The notes below the pieces were generated by a model that did no database searches, was not told the origin of the DNA, and saw only the letters and a program-made list of their open reading frames with translations. 64,000 bases of DNA, taken from the NCBI RefSeq assembly GCF_900105985.1, contig NZ_FNUB01000005.1, positions 372,001-436,000 on the forward strand. The letters run 5' to 3'. Shown one piece after another: positions 35,823-44,864 of this stretch; within the stretch, counting starts at the first letter, position 1, and the number at the start of each line of letters is the position of its first letter. Origin of the DNA: Tenacibaculum sp. MAR_2010_89 (GTDB taxonomy: Bacteria > Bacteroidota > Bacteroidia > Flavobacteriales > Flavobacteriaceae). The translations under genes and the position numbers were made by a program.

Positions 35823-35841
35823 TACTAATCACATTAATCAA

Positions 35842-38800
35842 ATGAACAATAAATTTAAGTTTTTGATTGGCGGCTTATCAGTTGCAGCAATTTCAATTAT
35901 TGGATCTGATTATTTAAAGAAGCAAGACGTTTCGGCTACAATAGCTGAACAACGAGAGGTTCATAAAACCTTTTTAGACGAAAGCCCTTTAAATGAATCT
36001 TTAAAATGGGGGAAAAAAGAAAGAAAATTAAAAGGATTACCTCCTAATAGGTATTTTGATCAAATGCAAATGCTTACTATGAATCCAGCTACTGGACAAA
36101 TGGAAGATGGTACGCTAGCTAAACTAAGAGAAGATTTATTAAAAAGTAGATCAGCTAAAGGAAATAATACACAACAAAGAGGCCCTGGAGATGCAGGTAA
36201 TTCTTGGGTAGAAAGAGGTCCTAATAATGTAGGAGGACGTACAAGAGTAATTTTGTTTGATCCAAATGATGCAACAAATAATACAGTGTATGCTGGTGGT
36301 GTAAGTGGAGGTTTATGGAAAAACACGAATATTAGTAATGCAAATACTCAATGGACAAGGGTTCAGAATGTTCCAGGTAACTTATCGGTAACTTCTATTA
36401 CTGTTGATCCTAGAAACTCTAATACATGGTATGTTGGTACAGGAGAACAGTATACTGCAGGTGATGTTGTAGGTAACGGAGTTTATGTTACTACTAATGG
36501 GGGTACTACATGGAATGCAATTAATATACCTGCTTCAGGTACAGCAATTATTAATCATAATGCAAGTAATATTTTCCTTTCAGGAATACATTATGTAAAT
36601 GATATTTTAGCATGGGATAATGGAGCATCAACAGAATTATTCGTAGCAGTAGGTGCTCACGTTTATGGTGATGCATCTAGTCCAAAAAATTGGCTAGGAT
36701 TACAATCAGCTGGTATCTATCGTTCTACAAATAATGGAACTACTTGGAATCGAATAGAATCTGCTAACATGAGATATACATTTAGCGGTAATGATTATTA
36801 TTATGTACCAAATGATTTAGAAGTAAGTGCAAATAATACGATTTGGATGGGAACTATTAAGTCTGTTTTAGATGCTAATAGTGGAGGTAGAGTATACAGT
36901 TCAACAAATGGGTCTACTTGGACAGAAGCTGCAGCTTCTCCTTTAACAAATTCAAATAGAGTTGAGTTAGAAACTTCTGCTACGAATGCTAATAAAATTT
37001 ATGCATTAACTCAAGGAACAACTTCTGCTGCTCCGGTTCATATTTATAAGACAACAAATGGTTTTACTTCAGTAACTTCAACGTCATTACCAAATGATGC
37101 AGATACTGGGATATCTTCAACAGATTTTACAAGAGGACAAGCATTTTACGATTTAGTAATTGAAGCTGACCCTACAAATGATAATATTGTTTATGTTGGA
37201 GGTATTGATTTATTTAAAACTACTAATGGAGGAACATCATGGTCTCAATTATCTCATTGGTATGGAGGTTTTGGTCATCAAAATGTACATGCTGATCAAC
37301 ACTCAATAGCTTTCGGTAATAATGATTCATCAAAGATATTATTTGGAAATGATGGAGGAGTTTATTATTCTGGAAATTCAGGAGGGGTTATAGGAAAAAG
37401 AAATAAAGGATACAATGTTACTCAATTTGTAAAAGCAGCAATTGGACCAGATGGAGCCGGAGATGTTGATGGTATTTTTAGTGCTGGTGCACAAGACAAT
37501 GGAACACAGGCTTTTAGAAATGCTGTTGCTGGAGTTAATAGCTCGACTGATTTAAGTGATGGTGATGGTTTTTATACGTTTGTTGATAAAGACGGTCAAT
37601 ATATGATAGCTACTTATGTAAGAAATGTTATTTACAGATTTAGTTTACCTTGGAATGGTTTAGGTAGACAACAAGGAGGGGCAACTACTCTTTTTAATGA
37701 TTCTCAAAATACTGGTGATTTTGTAAATCCAATGGGATACGATAGTCAGGCAAATAGATTATTATCTAATAAATCTACATCTTCAAGCAAGGCTATTTTA
37801 AGTATTAATGTAGCAGCAAATAGTAATGGAACAATAACAAATGCACTATTAGATGCTAGTCCTACTGCTTTTCAACCTTCTCCTTTTGCTAATAATTCTT
37901 GGTATGTTGGATTGGCTAATGGTAAATTATTAAGATTAACTAATGTTACTAACAGTAGTGCAACTTGGACAAATATTGCTACTCCTTTTGTAGGGTCTGT
38001 TTCATCTGTTCGATTTGGAGCTACTGCAAATGATATTTTCGTTACAATTCATAATTATGGTGTAACTAGTGTTTGGGCTACTTCTAATGGAGGTACGAAC
38101 TGGGTTAGTAAAGAAGGAAATTTACCAAATATTCCTGTAAGAGATTTATTACAAAATCCATTAGATAGAACTGAAGCTATTTTGGCAACTCAATTAGGAG
38201 TTTGGTCAACGTCAAACTTTAATGATGCTAATCCAAACTGGACACAAGCATACAATGGAATGAGTGATGTTAGTGTAACATCGTTTGATTATTGGGATGT
38301 TAGTGGAGATAATGCAACCAACAAAGTAATTGCTTCTACCTACGGTAGAGGAGTGTTTACAGGATCATTTACGAGTAATGCAGTAGCAGATACACAAGCA
38401 CCAACAGCACCAGCTAGTTTAGCAACTAGTTCAATTGCAGCAACTAGTTTAACTTTAAATTGGACAGCTTCAACTGATAATGTAGGAGTAACTGGATACG
38501 ATGTGTTTAGAGGGGCTACTAAAATAGGTTCGTCTACAACAACTTCTTATAATGTAACAGGATTAACAGCAAGTACAGCATATACTTTTACAGTAAAAGC
38601 AAAAGATGCAGCTGGAAATATCTCAACGGCAAGTAATACAGCAAGTGCTACTACTACAGCTATTACAATGTCTTGTTCATCAACAATTACATCATTTCCT
38701 TATAGTGAAGGATTCGAATCTAATGATGGATGGGTACAAGTAACTGGTGATGATGGAAACTGGGTAAGAAAAAGTGGTAGTACACCATCTAACGGAACTG

Positions 38801-40200
38801 GACCAAGTTCAGCAACTCAAGGTTCTTTTTATATGTTTTTAGAAGCTTCAACGAATAATAGCCCAGGAAAAATTGGAGCAAATGCAACAGCTATTTTAGA
38901 AAGTGCTTGTTTTGATTTGTCTGATAAATCTTCAGCTTCTTTTAGTTTCAAAAACCATATGTATGGGAATAATATAGGGTCTTTAAAAGTTCAAGGATCT
39001 TCGAATGGAACAACTTGGACTGACTTATGGTCTGATTCAGGAAGTAAAGGAAACCAATGGAATTCTATTAAAGTTAACTTAAGTGCTTATTTAGGTGCTA
39101 ATGTTAAGTTAAGAATTGTAGGAACAACTGGTAGTGGTTGGTCTAGTGATATCGCTGTTGATGATTTATCTGTAACAGCAGTTAATGATGGGCCAGATAC
39201 ACAGGCACCTACAGCTCCTAGTAGTTTAACTTCTTCAAGTGTTACTCAAACTTCATTAACATTAGGTTGGACTGCTTCAACTGATGATGTAGGGGTTACT
39301 GGATATGATGTTTTTAGAGGTACTACTAAGTTAGCAACTGTAACAACTACTTCTTATAATGTAACAGGATTAACGGCAAATACTGCATATACATTCTCAG
39401 TTAAGGCAAAAGATGCTGCTGGAAACGTTTCTTCTGCAAGTAATGTAGTAAATGTTACAACATTGAGTAATGTAGTAAATTATTGTGCTTCAAAAGGAAA
39501 TAGAGTTACTTATGAATGGATTGATTATGTTTCTTTCGGAGGAATGACAAATACAACTGCTGCAAATGGTGGGTATGGTGATTTTACTTCTAAGGTAGCT
39601 ACAGTTACTCAAGGAACTACTAATCAAATAGTAGTAAGTGCAGGATTTAATAGTTCTTCTTATACTGAGTACTTTACAGTATGGATTGATTATAATAGAA
39701 ATGGAACTTTTGAAAGTAGTGAGCAAACCTCTTTAGGTTCTTCTAGTTCAGCTTCAAATAGATCTGCAAATATATCAATACCTGCAGGAGCAACTTTAGG
39801 TCAAACAAGAATGCGTGTTTCTATGAAGTATAACGCAGCGTCTACAGCTTGTGAAACATTTGCTGATGGTGAAGTAGAAGATTATACGGTTAATATCGTT
39901 AGTTCATCTTCTTCTTTAGCTGGAACTACTTCTTCAAATGATTTATCTGCTGAACCATTAGATAGAGATGGTTTACCAAGTTTAATTGCATATCCTAATC
40001 CTGCAATTAACAGCATTATTGTAAAGTTTGGTAACAATGAAAATGTAAATTACAGAATCACTAATACAATTGGTCAAGTTGTGTTAAAAGGTGAAACTAT
40101 GAATAACACAGTAAATATCTCTAGTTTAAAAAGTGGAATTTACTTATTAGAAGCAAATGATGGTCAAAAATCATTGACTACTAAATTAGTTAAAAGATAA
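35842..40200 (+). CDS. giant secreted beta-propeller (BNR/sortilin-like) protein with FN3, MAM-like, GEVED and T9SS domains
   Basis: The 1452-residue protein has an N-terminal signal segment (KFKFLIGGLSVAAISIIG). The section from about 115 to 840 holds BNR/sortilin-type propeller repeats (WVERGPNNVGGRTRVILFDP, YAGGVSGGLWKN, TTNGGTTWN, STNNGTTWNR, KTTNGGTSWSQL, NDGGVYYSGN), similar to VPS10-like secreted proteins. FN3 follows (about 850-940), a MAM/jelly-roll-like domain (about 945-1115, with PYSEGFESNDGWVQVTGDD and GNQWNSIKVNLSAYLG), FN3 (about 1120-1210), GEVED (about 1214-1345) and T9SS tail (about 1382-1452). No protease motif is present; it may bind glycans or proteins. It is the last of the five-gene set. 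Confidence 0.93.
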   Translation: MNNKFKFLIGGLSVAAISIIGSDYLKKQDVSATIAEQREVHKTFLDESPLNESLKWGKKERKLKGLPPNRYFDQMQMLTMNPATGQMEDGTLAKLREDLLKSRSAKGNNTQQRGPGDAGNSWVERGPNNVGGRTRVILFDPNDATNNTVYAGGVSGGLWKNTNISNANTQWTRVQNVPGNLSVTSITVDPRNSNTWYVGTGEQYTAGDVVGNGVYVTTNGGTTWNAINIPASGTAIINHNASNIFLSGIHYVNDILAWDNGASTELFVAVGAHVYGDASSPKNWLGLQSAGIYRSTNNGTTWNRIESANMRYTFSGNDYYYVPNDLEVSANNTIWMGTIKSVLDANSGGRVYSSTNGSTWTEAAASPLTNSNRVELETSATNANKIYALTQGTTSAAPVHIYKTTNGFTSVTSTSLPNDADTGISSTDFTRGQAFYDLVIEADPTNDNIVYVGGIDLFKTTNGGTSWSQLSHWYGGFGHQNVHADQHSIAFGNNDSSKILFGNDGGVYYSGNSGGVIGKRNKGYNVTQFVKAAIGPDGAGDVDGIFSAGAQDNGTQAFRNAVAGVNSSTDLSDGDGFYTFVDKDGQYMIATYVRNVIYRFSLPWNGLGRQQGGATTLFNDSQNTGDFVNPMGYDSQANRLLSNKSTSSSKAILSINVAANSNGTITNALLDASPTAFQPSPFANNSWYVGLANGKLLRLTNVTNSSATWTNIATPFVGSVSSVRFGATANDIFVTIHNYGVTSVWATSNGGTNWVSKEGNLPNIPVRDLLQNPLDRTEAILATQLGVWSTSNFNDANPNWTQAYNGMSDVSVTSFDYWDVSGDNATNKVIASTYGRGVFTGSFTSNAVADTQAPTAPASLATSSIAATSLTLNWTASTDNVGVTGYDVFRGATKIGSSTTTSYNVTGLTASTAYTFTVKAKDAAGNISTASNTASATTTAITMSCSSTITSFPYSEGFESNDGWVQVTGDDGNWVRKSGSTPSNGTGPSSATQGSFYMFLEASTNNSPGKIGANATAILESACFDLSDKSSASFSFKNHMYGNNIGSLKVQGSSNGTTWTDLWSDSGSKGNQWNSIKVNLSAYLGANVKLRIVGTTGSGWSSDIAVDDLSVTAVNDGPDTQAPTAPSSLTSSSVTQTSLTLGWTASTDDVGVTGYDVFRGTTKLATVTTTSYNVTGLTANTAYTFSVKAKDAAGNVSSASNVVNVTTLSNVVNYCASKGNRVTYEWIDYVSFGGMTNTTAANGGYGDFTSKVATVTQGTTNQIVVSAGFNSSSYTEYFTVWIDYNRNGTFESSEQTSLGSSSSASNRSANISIPAGATLGQTRMRVSMKYNAASTACETFADGEVEDYTVNIVSSSSSLAGTTSSNDLSAEPLDRDGLPSLIAYPNPAINSIIVKFGNNENVNYRITNTIGQVVLKGETMNNTVNISSLKSGIYLLEANDGQKSLTTKLVKR

Positions 40201-40207
40201 TTTTTTA

Positions 40208-40217
40208 AAACCCTTCT
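40208..40217 (+). other. orphan copy of the leader motif
   Basis: AAACCCTTCT occurs just after the stop codon of the beta-propeller gene, identical to the leaders at 22881, 25869 and 32342, but no reading frame follows. It may be a remnant of a lost sixth gene or of the duplication unit. Confidence 0.4.
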
Positions 40218-40234
40218 TTCTTTAACTAATGATG

Positions 40235-40263
40235 ACCCTGGGCAAAAGCTCAGGGTTTTTTTA
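40235..40263 (+). terminator. terminator after the beta-propeller gene
   Basis: A nine-pair stem with one G-U (40235-40243 with 40248-40256), loop AAAA, then a T-run. Core matches the ACCCTGAG-type terminators of the same cluster. The 40264-40491 stretch has nothing else I can support. Confidence 0.88.
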
Positions 40264-40491
40264 TTAATTTTTGTTAACTTAATTTTCTTAAAGAATTACT
40301 AACCTATTTCATCTAGCATTTATAATAGTAATGGTTAAAAACAGAAACTGATATAATTTGATTTAAAAGAGTGGAAGAAACTGTAATTTATAAACTCAAA
40401 GTAAAATAAAAAGTTAGACATCTTAAATTAATAGTTTTTAAAACTCGAGCATTTTGTTTGGGTTTTTGTTTCTTTGTATAAAATTTAGAAG

Positions 40492-42354
40492 ATGAATTAC
40501 CTATCGGTTGAGAATATAGCAAAAGCTTATGGAGAAAAAGTGTTATTTCATGACATTTCTTTTGGAATAAATAAAGATCAAAAAATAGCTTTTGTTGCTA
40601 AAAACGGTAGTGGTAAAACCTCTATTTTAAATATAGTAGCAGGAGTAGACGAAGCTGATTCTGGACAAGTAGTTAGTAGAAAAGGCATTGATATTGCTTA
40701 TTTATCACAGGCAGATAATTTAAATGCCGATTTAACTATTGAAGAAACAATTTTTTCTACAGATAACAAAGTTTTATCGATTATTCAACAATACGAAAAA
40801 GCATTAGATAATCCAGATAATGCAGAAGCATATCAAGAAGCTTTTGAGTTAATGGAACAACATAATGCATGGGATTTTGAAACTCAATACAAGCAAATTT
40901 TATCTAAATTAAAATTAGAAAATTTACAGTTAAAAGTAGGTAAACTATCTGGAGGTCAAAAGAAACGTTTAGCATTGGCAATCGTATTGATAAAAAAACC
41001 AGATTTGTTAATATTGGATGAGCCTACCAATCATTTAGATTTAGAAATGATTGAATGGTTAGAAGCTTTTTTTGCTAAAGAAAAAATAACATTATTTATG
41101 GTTACACATGATCGTTATTTCTTAGAGCGTGTGTGTAATGAAATTATTGAACTAGACGAAGGAAAGTTATTTAAATACAAAGGAAATTATTCATATTACC
41201 TACAAAATAAAGAAGAACGATTAGCACTTGAAGCAACCAATTTAGGGAAAGCAAAAAGTTTATTTAAAAAAGAATTAGACTGGATGCGTCGTCAGCCTAA
41301 GGCACGAACAACAAAATCTAAATCTCGTACAGATGATTTTTATAAAATTAAAGAAAAAGCCCATAAACGACGTAACGAACATGAAGTTCAGTTAGAAATT
41401 AATATGAAGCGTTTAGGAAGTAAAATTATTGAGCTTCATAAAATGCGAAAATCATTTGATGATAAAGTAATTTTAGACGGGTTTGAATATGTTTTTAAGC
41501 GTGGAGAACGTATAGGTATCATTGGTAAAAATGGTACAGGAAAATCTTCTTTTTTGAATATGCTAACTGGTGGTATACCTTTAGATGGTGGAAAAGTTGT
41601 TATAGGTGAAACTGTAAAGTTTGGATATTACACTCAGAATGGTATTGAAATAAAACCAGGACAAAAAGTAATTGAAGTAGTTAAAGAGTTTGGTGAATAT
41701 ATTCCATTATCAAAAGGACGAAAAATATCAGCAGGACAATTGTTAGAACGTTTCCTTTTTGATAGGAAAAAGCAGCATGATTTTGTAGAAAAATTAAGTG
41801 GAGGTGAGCAAAAACGATTGTATTTATGTGCTGTTTTAATACAGAACCCTAATTTTCTAATTTTAGATGAGCCTACAAACGATTTAGATGTTGTAACCTT
41901 AAATGTATTAGAAAATTTCTTATTAGATTATCCTGGTAACTTAATGGTGGTATCTCACGACCGTTATTTTATGGATAAAATAGTTGATAATTTATTTGTG
42001 TTTAGAGGTGAAGGACAAATTGATAACTTTCCAGGGAATTACTCTGATTTTAGGGCTTATGAAGACTCAAAGGTAAAAGAATCAAGGGAGATAAAGAAAG
42101 AAGTTATAAAACCTGTTAAAACAGCTAAAAAGGCAGTATTAAGTTTTGATGAAAAGCGCGAATGGGGCTTATTAGAAAAAGATATTGAAAAACTTCAAAA
42201 AAAGAAACAATTGATTGAAGGGAAATTTATGAATGTTGAATATTCTCCTGAAGAGATTAATGATAAATCAAAAGAACTTCAAGAAACAATTGATAGTTTA
42301 GAAAAAAAAGAAGAACGATGGCTCGAACTTTCAATGAAACTTGAAGGTGAATAA
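40492..42354 (+). CDS. ABC-F family ATPase (translation-associated type)
   Basis: The 620-residue protein has two ABC domains without membrane spans. Walker A motifs are AKNGSGKTS (about 35-43) and GKNGTGKSS (about 344-352); signatures are LSGGQKKR and LSGGEQKR; each is followed by LDEPTNHLD or LDEPTNDLD. The linker between the domains is rich in Arg/Lys (about 255-310). A C-terminal coiled coil (about 555-615) suggests the Uup-like branch, in which members act on ribosomes or on DNA repair intermediates. The first Walker A begins AKNG rather than GxNG, which is a mild variation. Cytosolic, monocistronic, and bounded by a strong terminator. Confidence 0.94.
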   Translation: MNYLSVENIAKAYGEKVLFHDISFGINKDQKIAFVAKNGSGKTSILNIVAGVDEADSGQVVSRKGIDIAYLSQADNLNADLTIEETIFSTDNKVLSIIQQYEKALDNPDNAEAYQEAFELMEQHNAWDFETQYKQILSKLKLENLQLKVGKLSGGQKKRLALAIVLIKKPDLLILDEPTNHLDLEMIEWLEAFFAKEKITLFMVTHDRYFLERVCNEIIELDEGKLFKYKGNYSYYLQNKEERLALEATNLGKAKSLFKKELDWMRRQPKARTTKSKSRTDDFYKIKEKAHKRRNEHEVQLEINMKRLGSKIIELHKMRKSFDDKVILDGFEYVFKRGERIGIIGKNGTGKSSFLNMLTGGIPLDGGKVVIGETVKFGYYTQNGIEIKPGQKVIEVVKEFGEYIPLSKGRKISAGQLLERFLFDRKKQHDFVEKLSGGEQKRLYLCAVLIQNPNFLILDEPTNDLDVVTLNVLENFLLDYPGNLMVVSHDRYFMDKIVDNLFVFRGEGQIDNFPGNYSDFRAYEDSKVKESREIKKEVIKPVKTAKKAVLSFDEKREWGLLEKDIEKLQKKKQLIEGKFMNVEYSPEEINDKSKELQETIDSLEKKEERWLELSMKLEGE

Positions 42355-42372
42355 ATAAGTACATCATAGAGT

Positions 42373-42418
42373 AAAATTAAAACCCACATTTTACATAAAA
42401 AATGTGGGTTTTAATTTT
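42373..42418. terminator. bidirectional terminator between the ABC-F gene and the asparaginase gene
   Basis: A perfect 20-bp stem (42373-42392 with 42399-42418) with six-base loop, A-rich then T-rich on either side, serving two convergent genes. Confidence 0.95.
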
Positions 42419-42432
42419 AAAAACAATAGCTT

Positions 42433-43485
42433 TTATTCTTTATAAATCTTTACGATTAATTCTCCTTTATCATTCATTGATGCTCTATACATACCAGCTG
42501 TATTAAACTCAAACGACATGTTACCATTTTTATCAAGAGCAATGATACCACCAGTTCCACCAAGATTCGTAAGTTTGTTTTGAATAACATCATTGGTAGC
42601 TTCTTTTAAAGAAACGTTTTTATATTCCATTTGTGCTGCAATATCATGGGCTACAACACCTCTAATAAAATATTCACCCCATCCTGTAGAAGAAACCCCA
42701 CATGTAGCATTATTTGCATACGTACCTGCTCCAATTATAGGAGAATCTCCTATTCTATTCCAACGCTTATTAGTCATTCCACCAGTAGAAGTACCAGCAG
42801 TAATATTTCCTTTTTTATCTAAGGCAACACAACCTACAGTACCAAATTTACTATCTTTAATATCAGTATCATAAAATGCAGATTTTTCATCATGGTCTAA
42901 TTGTGTCTTCTCTTTATTTTTTATTCGTTGTAAAGATTTGAATCGTTTTTCAGTATAAAAATAACTTGGATCCATAATCTCTAATCCTTTTTCCTTAGCA
43001 AAATTATCAGCACCAATTCCTGATAATAATACGTGGTTAGAATTATTCATAACTTGGATGGCTGCAGAAATTGGGTTTTTAACTGTTTTAACACCAGCAA
43101 CAGCACCAGCATTTAGAGTTTTACCTTCCATTATAGAAGCATCCATTTCATTGGTTTCAGCATTTGTAAAAACTGCACCTTTACCAGCATTAAACAAAGG
43201 AGAGTTTTCCATAATATGTATTGATGCTTCAACTGCTTTAGTACTCGAACCACCTTTTTTTAAAATCGAATATCCTGCTTTTATAGCTTCTTCTAATTTT
43301 TGTTGGTATGCTTTTTCTTTTTCTGGAGTCATATTCTTTTTTAAAATAGTACCAGCACCTCCGTGAATAATAATAGCAAACTCATTTTGTTTGATATCTT
43401 TAGTGTTTTTTGTTTTTTGTTTTTTATCGTTTTTACAACTGCTTAAAAACAACAGCAATAGTAAAATAGTAGTTATTTGTTTCAT
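42433..43485 (-). CDS. isoaspartyl peptidase/L-asparaginase lipoprotein (Ntn hydrolase)
   Basis: The 350-residue protein has lipobox LFLSSC (Cys 17). The rest matches the type 2 asparaginase (EcAIII-like) family: FAIIIHGGAGTI near the start, GKGAVFTNAETNEMDASIMEG, then the autocleavage site GTVGCVALD, in which the Thr becomes the N-terminal nucleophile, and TAGTSTGGMTNKRWNRIGDSP. These proteins cleave isoaspartyl dipeptides and asparagine. The lipid anchor places it in the periplasm or at the surface. It is convergent with the ABC-F gene. Confidence 0.94.
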   Translation of the reverse strand: MKQITTILLLLLFLSSCKNDKKQKTKNTKDIKQNEFAIIIHGGAGTILKKNMTPEKEKAYQQKLEEAIKAGYSILKKGGSSTKAVEASIHIMENSPLFNAGKGAVFTNAETNEMDASIMEGKTLNAGAVAGVKTVKNPISAAIQVMNNSNHVLLSGIGADNFAKEKGLEIMDPSYFYTEKRFKSLQRIKNKEKTQLDHDEKSAFYDTDIKDSKFGTVGCVALDKKGNITAGTSTGGMTNKRWNRIGDSPIIGAGTYANNATCGVSSTGWGEYFIRGVVAHDIAAQMEYKNVSLKEATNDVIQNKLTNLGGTGGIIALDKNGNMSFEFNTAGMYRASMNDKGELIVKIYKE

Positions 43486-43519
43486 TTTTTGTGTTAGTGT
43501 TTGATAATTAATTTGATAT

Positions 43520-43527
43520 CAAAAATA
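43520..43527 (-). promoter_or_regulatory. -7 element for the asparaginase gene
   Basis: On the minus strand the sequence reads TATTTTTG, which matches TAnnTTTG, about 34 bp before the start codon. Confidence 0.4.
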
Positions 43528-43675
43528 TGACTTTTCAATTTTATGTTACTTTTAATATTTTAGTTTTTAACAAAATTCAATTATTTGTTTGATGTTTGTT
43601 TGTTTTTAAAATATTAATAATTAATTATTTACCTTAGTTAAATTCCAAACAAAATGAACTAACTAAACAAATATC

Positions 43676-44728
43676 ATGTTAAATTCCTGTTACTTTATAA
43701 GTAGCGTACAAACATTACTAATAACGTTAATATTTTTTTTATACAAATCTCAAAAATTTAAATTAAACAGGTATTTAGGTTTCTTTTTTCTTACCCTTTT
43801 TATTGAAACAGTAAAAATAATTTTGTTAAGAACGTATCATAATATTCACTTGATTTTTTTACCAGTAAATTTTAATTTTTTAACTATTGTTTTCTTATTT
43901 TTTTATGCATCAGAAACATCTGGTGTTATAATAAAAAACAAGTTTAAATATTATCTACTAGCAATTATAGAAACAGTAGTGTTCTCTGTATTGTTTATTC
44001 TTGTTTGGTTTGTTCCTAGCCTTATAGAAAAACTTTTTATTTATGGGTTTATGGATGTTTATATGTTTTCATCATCAATATTTATAGGTTATTTCTGTAT
44101 CAGAATAATTAAAATTAATTTAATACATAAAAAGAAACTTTTAGAGTACTATGAGGATGTAAAGTATAAAACACTATTATGGCTTACAGCTTTTTGTGTT
44201 ATATGTATAGCTTTAAATTTTTTAGGTTTTTTTGGACGATTTTTATTTTTGAATAATAAAAGTTATCACATATTAATCGAAGTACTATTTTTGATTTCGT
44301 TATACTATATAACCATTGCTAGTTTAGTTCAAATTAACATATCAAACGTTATTAACTTAAATAAAGTTTCTTTGAATGAAATTCAAAAAGAACTTATCGA
44401 TGTTTGTAAAACAATTGATCATTATATGACAAGTGAAAAATTGTATTTAAATCCTTCACTAAATTTAACTTTTCTGTCAAACTATATTAAAATCCCAGAT
44501 CGATTAATATCAAAATCTATTAATGAAATTAAGAACAAGAATTTTAACAGGTTTGTACATGAATACAGAATTGAAGAGTTTAAGAGATTAGTTTTAGATA
44601 AAAAATATGAAAAATATAGTATTGAAGCTTTAGCTCATGAAGTAGGGTATAATTCACGAGCTTCGTTTTATAAAAACTTTAAAATAATTGTGGGGGTTTC
44701 ACCACATGATTTTATTAAAAATAAATAA
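43676..44728 (+). CDS. membrane-bound AraC-family transcriptional regulator
   Basis: The 350-residue protein has six or seven membrane spans in its first 225 residues (for example FISSVQTLLITLIFFLY, YYLLAIIETVVFSVLFILVWFV, TLLWLTAFCVICIALNFLGFF) and an AraC-type DNA-binding domain at the C-terminus (about 245-350; HTH segments with LTFLSNYIKIPDRLISKSIN and IEALAHEVGYNSRASFYKNF, then VGVSPHDFIKNK). This architecture is common in Flavobacteriia, where the membrane part probably senses an envelope signal. It lies directly upstream of the M4/CBM protease gene and might regulate it; this is by position only. Confidence 0.9.
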   Translation: MLNSCYFISSVQTLLITLIFFLYKSQKFKLNRYLGFFFLTLFIETVKIILLRTYHNIHLIFLPVNFNFLTIVFLFFYASETSGVIIKNKFKYYLLAIIETVVFSVLFILVWFVPSLIEKLFIYGFMDVYMFSSSIFIGYFCIRIIKINLIHKKKLLEYYEDVKYKTLLWLTAFCVICIALNFLGFFGRFLFLNNKSYHILIEVLFLISLYYITIASLVQINISNVINLNKVSLNEIQKELIDVCKTIDHYMTSEKLYLNPSLNLTFLSNYIKIPDRLISKSINEIKNKNFNRFVHEYRIEEFKRLVLDKKYEKYSIEALAHEVGYNSRASFYKNFKIIVGVSPHDFIKNK

Positions 44729-44772
44729 AATAGTATTTATTTATAAGTTATTAATTGTATCAATTTTTTGAG

Positions 44773-44798
44773 ATGTCTCTAAACATGTTTAGAGACAT
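44773..44798. terminator. perfect 26-bp palindrome between regulator and M4 protease genes
   Basis: The 26 bases are their own reverse complement, giving a long stem with nearly no loop. No T-run follows directly (TGTTGCTTTG comes next), so it can be a weak terminator or an operator for a dimeric protein. Confidence 0.5.
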
Positions 44799-44849
44799 TG
44801 TTGCTTTGTTTAATATTTTGTTTTTGTGGTAATTAGCACCTTTAATCAT

Positions 44850-44859
44850 AAACCTTTCT
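44850..44859 (+). promoter_or_regulatory. leader motif variant AAACCTTTCT
   Basis: Differs at one position from the motif before the genes at 22894, 25882 and 32356. It ends five bases before the ATG at 44865. Confidence 0.4.
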
Positions 44860-44864
44860 AAACA

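Noticed and set aside
22894..40200. Repeated DNA that could suggest a CRISPR array or mobile elements
   Set aside because: The repeats are long in-frame domain copies, not short repeats with spacers, and no transposase or inverted termini were found.
43676..44728. Two-component sensor interpretation of the membrane regulator
   Set aside because: No histidine kinase or receiver motif is present; the C-terminus is an AraC-type DNA-binding domain.
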